The notes below the pieces were generated by a model that had not been told where the DNA came from, did not search any database, and saw only the letters and a program-made list of their open reading frames with translations. Below are positions 1 to 7,759 of a stretch of DNA of 64,000 nucleotides, in pieces; position 1 is the first letter of the stretch; every line of letters begins with the position of its first letter. The stretch comes from Chryseobacterium soli. Lineage in GTDB: Bacteria; Bacteroidota; Bacteroidia; Flavobacteriales; Weeksellaceae. The DNA lies in contig NZ_JPRH01000003.1 of assembly GCF_000737705.1 (NCBI RefSeq), positions 372,001-436,000 of the forward strand, in the 5' to 3' direction. The position numbers were made by a program, and so were the translations under genes.

Positions 1-149
1 AGATGGAGTTCCATAAAATTATCTCCGGATAAATTCCAGTGGAATTTTCTCAGTTTGATATAAAGAATATTTCCATCTGCCAGAACAGTATTTAGAATGG
101 TATGGACGGCTTTTAAGTTTTTATCTGTAATTCCTAAGTTAGGTTTCAT
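1..149 (-). CDS. dps: Dps-family ferritin-like protein, N-terminal part (runs off the left edge)
   Basis: The first 49 codons are visible on the minus strand. They start MKPNLGITDKNL and include LRKFHWNLSGDNFMELH, the Dps signature whose His and Asp/Glu residues help form the intersubunit ferroxidase site. Dps proteins are 12-mers that bind iron and peroxide and protect DNA in stationary phase. The gene lies 31 bp downstream of the SpoIIAA-like gene on the same strand, so the two are probably co-transcribed. The C-terminal two thirds are outside the window. Confidence 0.85.
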   Translation of the reverse strand, partial: MKPNLGITDKNLKAVHTILNTVLADGNILYIKLRKFHWNLSGDNFMELH

Positions 150-180
150 ATTGTTATTTTTAAGTGTTGATGTAATAAAT

Positions 181-561
181 TTATGCTTCTACTTCATTGC
201 CGTTTTTGCACCAGTACAGCGCATTGTATAAATTTTCTTTCGGGAAAGATTTAAACTCTCCGGGCATTAACACACTGAAAATATCAGTGAAATTCTGCAC
301 GCCTTCTTTATCGGTGACAATAGCAGTTCTGTTCCACTTGGTTAAGTTTTTTAATCCTAAGAAGACATCCTGAAGCCATGCTCCCATGGTAAAATTATCC
401 AGATCCGTATCCAAATACAATACGTAATTCAGTTCATCAAACTGTTCTACTTTTTCCTTCACCCATGGAATAACAACTTTTTCAAAATCTTCTTTCGTTA
501 TTTCTCCCGTTGCATTAAAAGCGGCAACATTTTCCGGAGCGTCTGGTATAATCGTTATCAT
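181..561 (-). CDS. SpoIIAA-like (STAS-fold) protein
   Basis: 126 aa, cytoplasmic, no signal peptide. The pattern MITIIPDAPENVAAFNATGEIT, then a YVLYLDTDLDNFTMGAWLQD block and a C-terminal FSVLMPGEFKSFP segment fits the SpoIIAA-like family (PF11964), which has a STAS/CRAL-TRIO-like fold and no proven enzymatic role. It lies just upstream of dps in the same direction, which suggests a stress or stationary-phase context. The family call is from recalled motifs; the function is unknown. Confidence 0.75.
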   Translation of the reverse strand: MITIIPDAPENVAAFNATGEITKEDFEKVVIPWVKEKVEQFDELNYVLYLDTDLDNFTMGAWLQDVFLGLKNLTKWNRTAIVTDKEGVQNFTDIFSVLMPGEFKSFPKENLYNALYWCKNGNEVEA

Positions 562-670
562 AGTACTATATTTTAATGTGATTTATATTATGTTAACCAA
601 CAAGAAGTGCACCATGAATAGGTGAGGGATCGTTAAAATATTCATAAATATTCCTACTTTAGTGTAAAAT

Positions 671-1882
671 ATGAATATGGATCTTAAATCGAATGAGCCA
701 TTTTGGTTGTTGAAAAATGGACTTATTGAGTCTTATCCCTCGTTAAAAGCAGATGGAGAATGCGATGTTTTAATCATTGGCGGCGGAATTACGGGAAGCC
801 TTATTGCCCATCAGATGCTAGAAGACGGATATAGTACCATTCTTATTGACAAACGTGAAGTTTGCAACGGCAGTACCTCTGCAACGACTTCTATGCTGCA
901 ATATGAGATTGATGTTCCGCTTTTTGAATTAATAGAACAAATAGGAGAAAAAGGAGCTGTTGAAAGTTATAAAGCCTGTTCAAAAGCAATTGATACAATT
1001 GACGAACTTGCAAAAAAAATCAAGTCTGATGCAGGATTTAAAAGAAAAAAATCACTGTATTTTGCGGCTAAAAAGAAAGATGTTGACTGGCTGAAAAAAG
1101 AGTTTGTCGCGAGAAAATTGGCAGGTTTTGAGGTGAAATGGCTCGAACCGGATGAGATATTTGAGAAATTTGGTTTTGAAAAGACGTACGGCGGGATTGT
1201 TTCGAAACAAGGAGCAAGTATTGACGCTTTTAAATTTGCCCATGAATTATTGGAATATAATGTCAAAAAAGGGTTGCAGGTTTTTGATAAAACAGAAATG
1301 AAGTCTGTCAAATCTGGCAGAGATTATAATCTGGTTTCTACAGTCAACGGACCAACGATTAAAGCGAAGAAAATCATCTACTGTGTTGGCTATGAAAGCA
1401 AAAATATGATCAAAGAACATTTTGTAATGTTAAAAAGTACCTATGCAGTAGTATCTGAAATTGATCATGATAAATTCAAAAATATTACGGGTACACTGGT
1501 CTGGAACACGGATGATCCTTACATCTATATGCGTACAACAGACGACAGAAGACTGCTGATCGGAGGCGGAGATGAAGATTTTTATGATGCTGAAAAACGG
1601 GACAGCCTTCTGAATACAAAAGAAAAATCGATTTTAAAATCTTTGAAGAAGATAAAACCCGATTATGAATTCTATACAGACTTTGTATGGGCAGGAACTT
1701 TTGGAGAAACAAAAGACGGTTTGCCATACATCGGGGAACATAAAAAATTTAAAAACTCTTATTTTGTATTGGGATTTGGCGGAAACGGCATTACTTTTTC
1801 TGTGGCCGGAATGGAAATGGTTTCCCTGTTTATGCAGAATAAAAAGCATCCATTAACGAAATATTTTAAATTCGGAAGATAA
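671..1882 (+). CDS. FAD-dependent oxidoreductase of the DAO family
   Basis: 403 aa. An N-terminal dinucleotide-binding motif (GGGITG, residues about 37-42) follows a hydrophobic beta strand, and the C-terminal GFGGNGITFS segment is the second FAD contact typical of the DAO fold (PF01266). Such enzymes oxidise amine or hydroxy groups of small substrates; the substrate here cannot be read from the sequence. There is no signal peptide. Two ATG codons two apart (671 and 677) can start it; a TACTTTAG -7-like box at 655-662 suits the first. It is a single-gene unit closed by a strong hairpin. Confidence 0.8.
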   Translation: MNMDLKSNEPFWLLKNGLIESYPSLKADGECDVLIIGGGITGSLIAHQMLEDGYSTILIDKREVCNGSTSATTSMLQYEIDVPLFELIEQIGEKGAVESYKACSKAIDTIDELAKKIKSDAGFKRKKSLYFAAKKKDVDWLKKEFVARKLAGFEVKWLEPDEIFEKFGFEKTYGGIVSKQGASIDAFKFAHELLEYNVKKGLQVFDKTEMKSVKSGRDYNLVSTVNGPTIKAKKIIYCVGYESKNMIKEHFVMLKSTYAVVSEIDHDKFKNITGTLVWNTDDPYIYMRTTDDRRLLIGGGDEDFYDAEKRDSLLNTKEKSILKSLKKIKPDYEFYTDFVWAGTFGETKDGLPYIGEHKKFKNSYFVLGFGGNGITFSVAGMEMVSLFMQNKKHPLTKYFKFGR

Positions 1883-1919
1883 AAAACAGGTGGCTGAGAT
1901 ACTCGAGGCCACCTGTTTT
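1883..1919. terminator. Intrinsic terminator, probably bidirectional
   Basis: A perfect 12-bp stem (AAAACAGGTGGC / GCCACCTGTTTT) with T-rich flanks on both strands, between the convergent FAD oxidoreductase and VWA genes. Confidence 0.85.
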
Positions 1920-1979
1920 AGGTTTAAATAAGAGTTTCAATTGCTGGGTAATTGAGATTATGGAAAATTCTTGTTATCA

Positions 1980-3176
1980 TTATGAGCTGTATCCATTCTT
2001 TTTTGCCAGTTCCAGAATAGATCTTTCAATCGCTTTTCCCAGATCGTCTGAATCTGAATTTCCCCGCTTTTTCATTTCAAGATCGATATATTCCTGACGT
2101 TTTCTAGACAATACTTCAATCTCTTTTTGAATTTTTCCGCGTTCAGAAGATTTTAGGGCAACAGCTTTCTGTATTTCTTCCTTACTTTTTCCTTTCAGTT
2201 CTGCAGGAAGTTCACTTTCTTTAACAGAAGCCATGAAATCTTTATCCTGTTCTGCCTTGTCCACCAAATCCCAGTGTTCATTGTTGTAGGCATTTTTCTT
2301 AGATTTCGCTACGGTTCTCTCCACAAAAGTGGCTGCAGACTGCACTTCCGCATTTTTGTCCTGCTGCATCTGTTTGTTTTTGTATTCGGAGCCATGGCTT
2401 CCATAATACAGATAAGTGCTGTTCAGTTTTGCATTCGTATTAGAGATCAGGACATCATAAGGAGTTTCAACAAAGAACACTTTTCTGTTGCTGTCGATAT
2501 TAAAATACTTTCCGCTTCCCAGGGTTGCTCCGTTCTGCCAGAACGTTTGGATTCCTTCCTGTTTGTCTCCACAGAAAATGGTATTAGTATAAATATTCTT
2601 GCTTCTTGCTTTTTCGATCACTTCTTTATAATTGACTCTTCCCTGGTCAAACGATTCATTTCCGGCAATATAGATCAGCTTCATACTTTTCTCATTGCTG
2701 TCCCAGTTTAGATTCATGGCAGCATCTCGAATCACGGCGCCACAATATTCGCTTCCGCCATTGGTTCTTAATGCAAAAAGCTTTTCGGATACCAGATCCA
2801 GATCCTGGGTAAGGGGAGTCACCTGCCGGATGTAGTTTTCATCGCGGATGCCGTCATTTCCATATTCGTAAAGAGCGATTTCAATCTGCGGAGCCTGGCC
2901 ATTGTACTTTAAGGTGGTTAATGTATTAACGATGTTCCAGAGTCTGGATTTTGCCTGATCAATCAGTCCGTCCATACTGTTTGAGGTGTCCAGTAAAAGA
3001 GCAACCTGGATCTTATTCTCTTTTGCTGCCGCAGGAATAGGAGCTAAAAACGCATTCTGTATGGGTGCTTTTTGATGTGCAATAGTGCTTTTGGAAGAAC
3101 ATCGTACATCTGAAAGGTTGCCGGCGCTTAAAAAAGCAGTACCTGCAGCCAGGGTAAGGATTTTTAAAGTTGTCAT
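1980..3176 (-). CDS. Exported VWA-domain protein
   Basis: 398 aa. The N-terminus is hydrophobic (a probable signal peptide). The von Willebrand A domain starts near residue 55 with the MIDAS motif DTSNS (63-67), which binds a divalent metal and mediates protein contacts. The C-terminus is a charged, probably coiled segment rich in Lys and Glu. It starts 17 bp after the DUF4139 gene and is surely in its operon, so it should share the promoter with paired repeats at 4822-4888. Its partner is unknown; a periplasmic or surface role is inferred. Confidence 0.8.
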   Translation of the reverse strand: MTTLKILTLAAGTAFLSAGNLSDVRCSSKSTIAHQKAPIQNAFLAPIPAAAKENKIQVALLLDTSNSMDGLIDQAKSRLWNIVNTLTTLKYNGQAPQIEIALYEYGNDGIRDENYIRQVTPLTQDLDLVSEKLFALRTNGGSEYCGAVIRDAAMNLNWDSNEKSMKLIYIAGNESFDQGRVNYKEVIEKARSKNIYTNTIFCGDKQEGIQTFWQNGATLGSGKYFNIDSNRKVFFVETPYDVLISNTNAKLNSTYLYYGSHGSEYKNKQMQQDKNAEVQSAATFVERTVAKSKKNAYNNEHWDLVDKAEQDKDFMASVKESELPAELKGKSKEEIQKAVALKSSERGKIQKEIEVLSRKRQEYIDLEMKKRGNSDSDDLGKAIERSILELAKKNGYSS

Positions 3177-3193
3177 AATTTTATTCTTTAAGG

Positions 3194-4798
3194 TTATCTG
3201 CTGTAATATTGTATATGCATTTCTTTTGGGTATTTCACTTCATAAGAGAAGGTAATGGTGTCTATGGTTCCGGTATTGAGTTTTCTGTTCCAAAGGATGC
3301 TTCCTGTTTTTTCATCAAGGATTCCGTCGCCGATAGCTAATGCTTTTACCAGGATCTTGGAATTTTCACTGATCGGAAGCTGATCCAGGATTTCCAGTTC
3401 GATACTTTCTTTCGTGTTATTTCTGATACTGATTTGATAAGATTCCGTCTCCCATTTATTGGTGTTCATGGTTTTCTGAGAGGTTTTGTCTTCCAGCTTT
3501 ATTCTTTTGACAACAATTCTTTCATCAACACCCAGGGAAATCGGGAATTCATCTTTTACATAATTGCTGGTAATATTGGTTTTTCCGATATAGTTATCTT
3601 CAAAATAAATATTGGCTTCCCCGGAAATCAGGTTTAGGGTCTGCCAGTTTTTCACAAACGCCATTAGGAATACCTGATTATTCAGCTTCGGAACGGTATG
3701 GTATTTATACGTTGCATCAATCTGCTTTTTATCAAGAATCACGTACTGTTCTTTTTCCTGGCTTACAATCGTTTGGCTGTAATTCAGTTCGTACATCATA
3801 TTCATCTGGTTATCGGAAACTACAGCGACAGGCACCTGGCTGGGTTGTACAACATCTGCTCTCATCTGGTAAGAATTGACTTCGGCAGATACTTTTTTCA
3901 TTTTGTAATCAGCAACTTCTGATTGTGAATTATATCCAGTGTATTCAGCAACATACAATGGTGATAAAACAGGTCTGTTCTGGTTGTAGGAAGGCCTGTA
4001 GGTAGAAACGAACAGCTTGATATTGTTCCAGTCCTGACCCGTTTTCTGATAAATTTTGCCTTTATAAACCATTTCCAGCGGCTTTTTCACAGATTCTGCG
4101 CGAAGGTCATAAGAAGGAACCCATCCTGCATTGGCGACAATATAGCTTATACCTAACGTCAGATTGGTTTCACGATCTGCAAGAATTTCAAGGACAAGCT
4201 CTTTTGTGTTGGGATTTTTATGTTTCTGCTCTTCTGTAAAATCTTTGTTGATTCTGGCGACGCTCTCATCTAAAATACTTTTTTGTTCATTAAGCAGAAA
4301 GGTCTGGTTGTCGATCTCCAGCATTCTTTTCCTATAAAAATCAGTCAGCTTGATCAGCTGTTCCTGAGGAGTAGACCTGTCGTTAGTGGAAATTTTCAGA
4401 TTGTCATTAATGATTTTCTGTTCCCCGGATAAAGTATTGATTTGGATATCCAGAATATTAATCTGCCGCTGCAGCTTTTTCCTTTCATTATCCAGGTTCT
4501 TTTCTGTATCCGTCAATTCATCATTTTTCAAAATATTATTCTGAGGAGTAATGGAAAGAAGGGTAGTACTTTTTTCAAGATTGATTTTATAAGTGTTTTC
4601 ATCAAGATCATTAGGTAGATTGACGATTTTCACCTTATTTCTTCCTTTTTGAAGACTCACATTCGTTGTGCCGAACACTTTTGCACCCTGCAGGAATACG
4701 GTGGCCTGCTTGATGTCAATTTCCTTTTTGATTTCCTGAGCTTGAGCTCTGAAGAGAGAAACTGAGCCGATTACGAATAGTAAAATATAGCGTTTCAT
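3194..4798 (-). CDS. DUF4139 (MuiA-like) exported protein
   Basis: 534 aa with a signal peptide ending at AQAQ. The N-terminal DUF4140 region (residues about 25-120, ATVFLQGAKVFG) is followed by a coiled coil (about 85-180) and the DUF4139 domain (about 210-534) ending in TFSYEVKYPKEM. The family is often named 'mucoidy inhibitor MuiA-like' and has no established biochemistry. It is the first gene of a two-gene operon with the VWA gene. Its promoter carries two CTTGGTGAA repeats upstream of the -7 box TAATTTTAC. Confidence 0.85.
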   Translation of the reverse strand: MKRYILLFVIGSVSLFRAQAQEIKKEIDIKQATVFLQGAKVFGTTNVSLQKGRNKVKIVNLPNDLDENTYKINLEKSTTLLSITPQNNILKNDELTDTEKNLDNERKKLQRQINILDIQINTLSGEQKIINDNLKISTNDRSTPQEQLIKLTDFYRKRMLEIDNQTFLLNEQKSILDESVARINKDFTEEQKHKNPNTKELVLEILADRETNLTLGISYIVANAGWVPSYDLRAESVKKPLEMVYKGKIYQKTGQDWNNIKLFVSTYRPSYNQNRPVLSPLYVAEYTGYNSQSEVADYKMKKVSAEVNSYQMRADVVQPSQVPVAVVSDNQMNMMYELNYSQTIVSQEKEQYVILDKKQIDATYKYHTVPKLNNQVFLMAFVKNWQTLNLISGEANIYFEDNYIGKTNITSNYVKDEFPISLGVDERIVVKRIKLEDKTSQKTMNTNKWETESYQISIRNNTKESIELEILDQLPISENSKILVKALAIGDGILDEKTGSILWNRKLNTGTIDTITFSYEVKYPKEMHIQYYSR

Positions 4799-4821
4799 AG
4801 TATATTGTTTTAAATTCTATG

Positions 4822-4888
4822 GTAAAATTATCTGAATTAAAGACTGACTTTTTGGAGACTTGGTGAAAGGGTATTTTGGCTTGGTGAA
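4822..4888 (-). promoter_or_regulatory. Promoter with paired LytTR-like boxes upstream of the DUF4139-VWA operon
   Basis: Seen on the plus strand: CTTGGTGAA at 4859-4867 and again at 4880-4888, starts 21 bp apart. On the minus strand a -7 element TAATTTTAC (4822-4830) lies exactly 28 bp downstream of the proximal box, and I see no TTTG -33 element. Two 9-bp direct repeats with a 12-bp spacer is the known site format of LytTR DNA-binding domains. Regulation by the response regulator at 10314-11048 is inferred. Confidence 0.6.
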
Positions 4889-4900
4889 GCTTGTAAAAAA

Positions 4901-4935
4901 CAAAAAAAAGAGGCAGCTCTTTCGAACTGCCTCTT
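4901..4935 (-). terminator. Intrinsic terminator of the SIMPL-domain gene
   Basis: A 9-bp stem AAGAGGCAG / CTGCCTCTT followed on the minus strand by a run of T. Confidence 0.85.
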
Positions 4936-4948
4936 ATCATGTTATGAT

Positions 4949-5626
4949 TTAAAGAATTTCATATCTTGTCTTGATGCTGTATTTCAGCTTGATGTTTTCT
5001 ATATTATCGAAAGAATAGTCTGCTGCCGTATCCGCAGCTTCCAACTGTACATTGGCCATGGCTCCTTTTCTGTAAGCAACCGGCATAATGGTATCACTGG
5101 TGTAGTCTTCAATTTCTACAATTTCCAGAGGAGTTCCTGTTTTTTTGCCGATGCTTTCCAACAGGTAATCTGCTTTTTCTTTCGCGGCTTTTAAAGCGTT
5201 GATTTTAACTGCTTTCTTAAAGTCTGCAATTTTGGTGTTTTTTATTTCAGCAATATTCAGGTTGCTTACCCATTTCTGATTCAGTTCTTCAAAAAGCTTA
5301 CTGATATTGGTTTTTGCACTTGCTTTAAACTGAAAACTCTTTGTAAACTTGCCTGTTTTGGCATATACATTCTGGTACATCGACTTGAATTTGATGTCTT
5401 CATTTTTCACTCCATTATTTTTGAGTGTTTCAAATAACAGCTTTTCATTATCGGCCAGCTGGTTTTTGTTGTCTGCTTTTATTCCGATGCTGAAGATGAT
5501 TTCATCCGGTTCTACTTCCATTTCGGCAACGCCTGTTACTTCAATTGCGTTTTTCTTTATTTCCTGCGCGTTGATAAAACTTCCTGCAGTTAATAATCCG
5601 ATCAATAAAAAATGTCTCAATTTCAT
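4949..5626 (-). CDS. SIMPL (DUF541) domain periplasmic protein
   Basis: 225 aa with a signal peptide (cleavage after INAQ). Residues 28-225 have the SIMPL pattern: IEVTGVAEMEVEPDEIIFSIGI at the start, then helices with ALKAAKEKADYLLESIG and a C-terminal strand KYSIKTRYEI. Members such as BP26/OMP28 form ring-like assemblies; the role in Bacteroidota is not settled. It is a single-gene unit with its own paired-repeat promoter and terminator, so it is probably co-regulated with the DUF4139-VWA operon. Confidence 0.85.
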   Translation of the reverse strand: MKLRHFLLIGLLTAGSFINAQEIKKNAIEVTGVAEMEVEPDEIIFSIGIKADNKNQLADNEKLLFETLKNNGVKNEDIKFKSMYQNVYAKTGKFTKSFQFKASAKTNISKLFEELNQKWVSNLNIAEIKNTKIADFKKAVKINALKAAKEKADYLLESIGKKTGTPLEIVEIEDYTSDTIMPVAYRKGAMANVQLEAADTAADYSFDNIENIKLKYSIKTRYEIL

Positions 5627-5649
5627 AATTTCTGGTTTTAAATTCTACT

Positions 5650-5716
5650 GTAAAATTAGGCAGATTCAGAACCGGAAACCGGGAGACTTGGTGAAACAGA
5701 GTTTTCACTTGGTGGA
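5650..5716 (-). promoter_or_regulatory. Promoter with paired LytTR-like boxes upstream of the SIMPL gene
   Basis: CTTGGTGAA at 5687-5695 and CTTGGTGGA at 5708-5716 (plus strand), starts 21 bp apart. A minus-strand -7 element TAATTTTAC at 5650-5658 is again 28 bp from the proximal box, and there is no clear -33. The geometry matches the site at 4822-4888 while the sequence between box and -7 differs, which argues for functional conservation. Confidence 0.6.
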
Positions 5717-5814
5717 GGAATGAACGGGCGGGCAAGTGACGATGGTAGAGAGAAAGAGTAAAGAATCAAGATCTAAAAACTAAAAACCAAACACCATCAA
5801 CCACCACCCAACCA

Positions 5815-7569
5815 TCAAGGCAGAAAATAAACCTTCGAAATTTTATCATTTTTTATTTCATAGATGGCTGTGGCTTCCATTTTTCCGGGGCGGTCTAATC
5901 CTGAAACTATTTCCTTATCAATCACAAAATTTCCGTTGATGATCCTTTCTTTGATCTCACAGTGAAGATCAGTCAATGTACTGAACATATTGGTGTAGGT
6001 TTTGCGCATAGTTTCTTTTCCTTTACTCAGCAAAGTGTCAGGGAAAGTGTATAATTCTACATCTTCTCCATAAGGTTCCAGGAAAGCGTCAATATTTCTT
6101 GCGTTATAACCGTTTACCTGCTGCTGTACGAGCATTTCTGCCGTTACTTTTAGAATGTTGTCAGCGGGCATTGCCTGTCCATTTTTAAAGACCATATCAA
6201 TATCAGTAAGATGATCCAGATTTTCAACCGGGTTAGAGCGCAGCAAGACAAGGTCAGCTGTTTTACCTTCAGTGATGCTTCCCAAACTGTTTTCTGTATT
6301 AAAAATCTTTGTTGGGTTAATCGTTGCAGACTGTAAAACCTGCCAGTTGGTGAGACCGCTTGCTTTCATGGCTTTCAATTCTTCGATCAATGAAGTGGCA
6401 TGCTGGGTGCCAATATTTCCGGCATCGGTACCTGCTGCAATCGTAACACCGCCATCCATTAATTTTTTTAGATTAATTCTTCTTATCTCATTGGTTGTAT
6501 TTACATGATCAATTACTTTAGGGGAAGTCACCTGTGCTTTTAGCCTTCGGATCATCACTGAATCATCAGAATGCGACAGATATTTCAGGTCATCAATAGA
6601 GCCGATGGTCTTCGGGTTGGAGTTTTCCAGTTCGTAGGTCGTATAGTTTTTATGCTGTCCAAAAGTACTGTAGTAATTATCCATTACCGTAAGGGTAGGG
6701 CTTACAATAACGTTTCTGGATTTCAAAAGTTTTACAAAATCATCAGAAACCACTTCATCTTCTATATCATGAACCAGAAAATTAGCACCATTTTGTACAG
6801 CAATTTGTGCTGTAAAGCGTTCAGTGGCATGTACGGCTACTTTTAGATTGTTTTTATGAGCTTCATCAATAACTGCTTTGATCACCGGTTCCAGTTTTTT
6901 AGCCTGCTCTTCCTTTTTTTTGCCTTCTCCAAATACGATATACCATATTTTAATGCAGTCAGGGTGATAAGGAAGCTGTTCCTGAACCAGTTTTTTAGCA
7001 TCTTCTACCGTTGATACCAGTTTAAAAGGTTCATTGTTACCAAGGTTTTTAAATACTTCTGGCTCATAAGTGGTAATCAGAGGGCCAGACATATATACAG
7101 TAGGCAGATTTTTTTTATTTTTAAATGAATCCCTAAGTGAGAGAAAATGGTAAGTGGCGCCCGGATCAATCACAGTAGTAATTCCGGATTTAAGGTAACG
7201 CTGGAGCATATCTTCCATGTGAGATTGTGTCCAGGTAATCTCTTTGTCATAAGGAACCTGTTTTCTAAGATCCAACGCATCAGGTCGTGTATAGAGACCG
7301 CCACTCTGAAAAAAGTGAACATGAGAATCCGTCATGCCGGGAAGCAGAAATTTGCCTTCTCCATTAATAATATTTGCCCCCTGCGGAATTTTCATTTTTT
7401 TTCCCGGTTTGATGGATGTAATAATGCTGTTACTGATCATTACAGTTTGGGCAGGAATGATTTTCTGATGGACTACATCCACGATATTGACATTTTGAAT
7501 ATACGTTTGTGCATCGGTCAGATTGATACAGAGAAATGCAATCAGCAGGAGTTGTAGTTTCTTATTCAT
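5815..7569 (-). CDS. Exported amidohydrolase with a C-terminal SnoaL/NTF2-like domain
   Basis: 584 aa from the ATG at 7569, chosen because it starts the signal peptide MNKKLQLLLIAFLCINL; the frame stays open upstream to 7695 but that part covers the promoter boxes. The amidohydrolase domain (about 25-455) has the metal-binding HVH (H83, H85) after LLPGMTD, a central HATE segment and an Asp in AAGTDAGN. Residues about 475-584 resemble a SnoaL-like domain (VNGYNARNIDAFLEPY). The substrate is unknown; imidazolonepropionase- and prolidase-like enzymes are relatives. The periplasmic location is inferred from the signal peptide. Confidence 0.85.
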   Translation of the reverse strand: MNKKLQLLLIAFLCINLTDAQTYIQNVNIVDVVHQKIIPAQTVMISNSIITSIKPGKKMKIPQGANIINGEGKFLLPGMTDSHVHFFQSGGLYTRPDALDLRKQVPYDKEITWTQSHMEDMLQRYLKSGITTVIDPGATYHFLSLRDSFKNKKNLPTVYMSGPLITTYEPEVFKNLGNNEPFKLVSTVEDAKKLVQEQLPYHPDCIKIWYIVFGEGKKKEEQAKKLEPVIKAVIDEAHKNNLKVAVHATERFTAQIAVQNGANFLVHDIEDEVVSDDFVKLLKSRNVIVSPTLTVMDNYYSTFGQHKNYTTYELENSNPKTIGSIDDLKYLSHSDDSVMIRRLKAQVTSPKVIDHVNTTNEIRRINLKKLMDGGVTIAAGTDAGNIGTQHATSLIEELKAMKASGLTNWQVLQSATINPTKIFNTENSLGSITEGKTADLVLLRSNPVENLDHLTDIDMVFKNGQAMPADNILKVTAEMLVQQQVNGYNARNIDAFLEPYGEDVELYTFPDTLLSKGKETMRKTYTNMFSTLTDLHCEIKERIINGNFVIDKEIVSGLDRPGKMEATAIYEIKNDKISKVYFLP

Positions 7570-7597
7570 GGTTTCGGTCGAGTTTTTGGTTATCTTA

Positions 7598-7605
7598 CAA
7601 AGATA
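7598..7605 (-). promoter_or_regulatory. -7 promoter element of the amidohydrolase gene
   Basis: On the minus strand the sequence is TATCTTTG, a full match to the Bacteroidota -7 consensus TAnnTTTG, with a TTG 17 bp upstream. Transcription would start near 7590, about 20 nt before the ATG. A second, weaker option is TGCCTTAC, 28 bp from the repeat pair. Confidence 0.5.
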
Positions 7606-7673
7606 ATAAAAGAGCCAACTTGCAACATGACTATATTGTAAGGCAATATTGTACAAATATTTTGAATCTGAAA

Positions 7674-7739
7674 CTTGGTGAAGGGAAGCTTTCACTTGGT
7701 AAAGAATGGGACACTATATCCAAAGTTTTAGTTACTTTG
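7674..7739. promoter_or_regulatory. Paired LytTR-like boxes between amidohydrolase and sensor kinase genes
   Basis: CTTGGTGAA at 7674-7682 and CTTGGTAAA at 7695-7703, starts 21 bp apart. On the plus strand a -7-like TTACTTTG (7732-7739) lies 28 bp after the second box, ahead of the GTG of the kinase at 7760. The boxes could serve either divergent gene; relative to the kinase they point the opposite way from the two upstream sites. Confidence 0.55.
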
Positions 7740-7759
7740 CAGTAAAGATCTGAAATTCT

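Noticed and set aside
7570-7695. Upstream extension of the amidohydrolase
   Set aside because: It would cover the operator repeats and hide the signal peptide starting at 7569.
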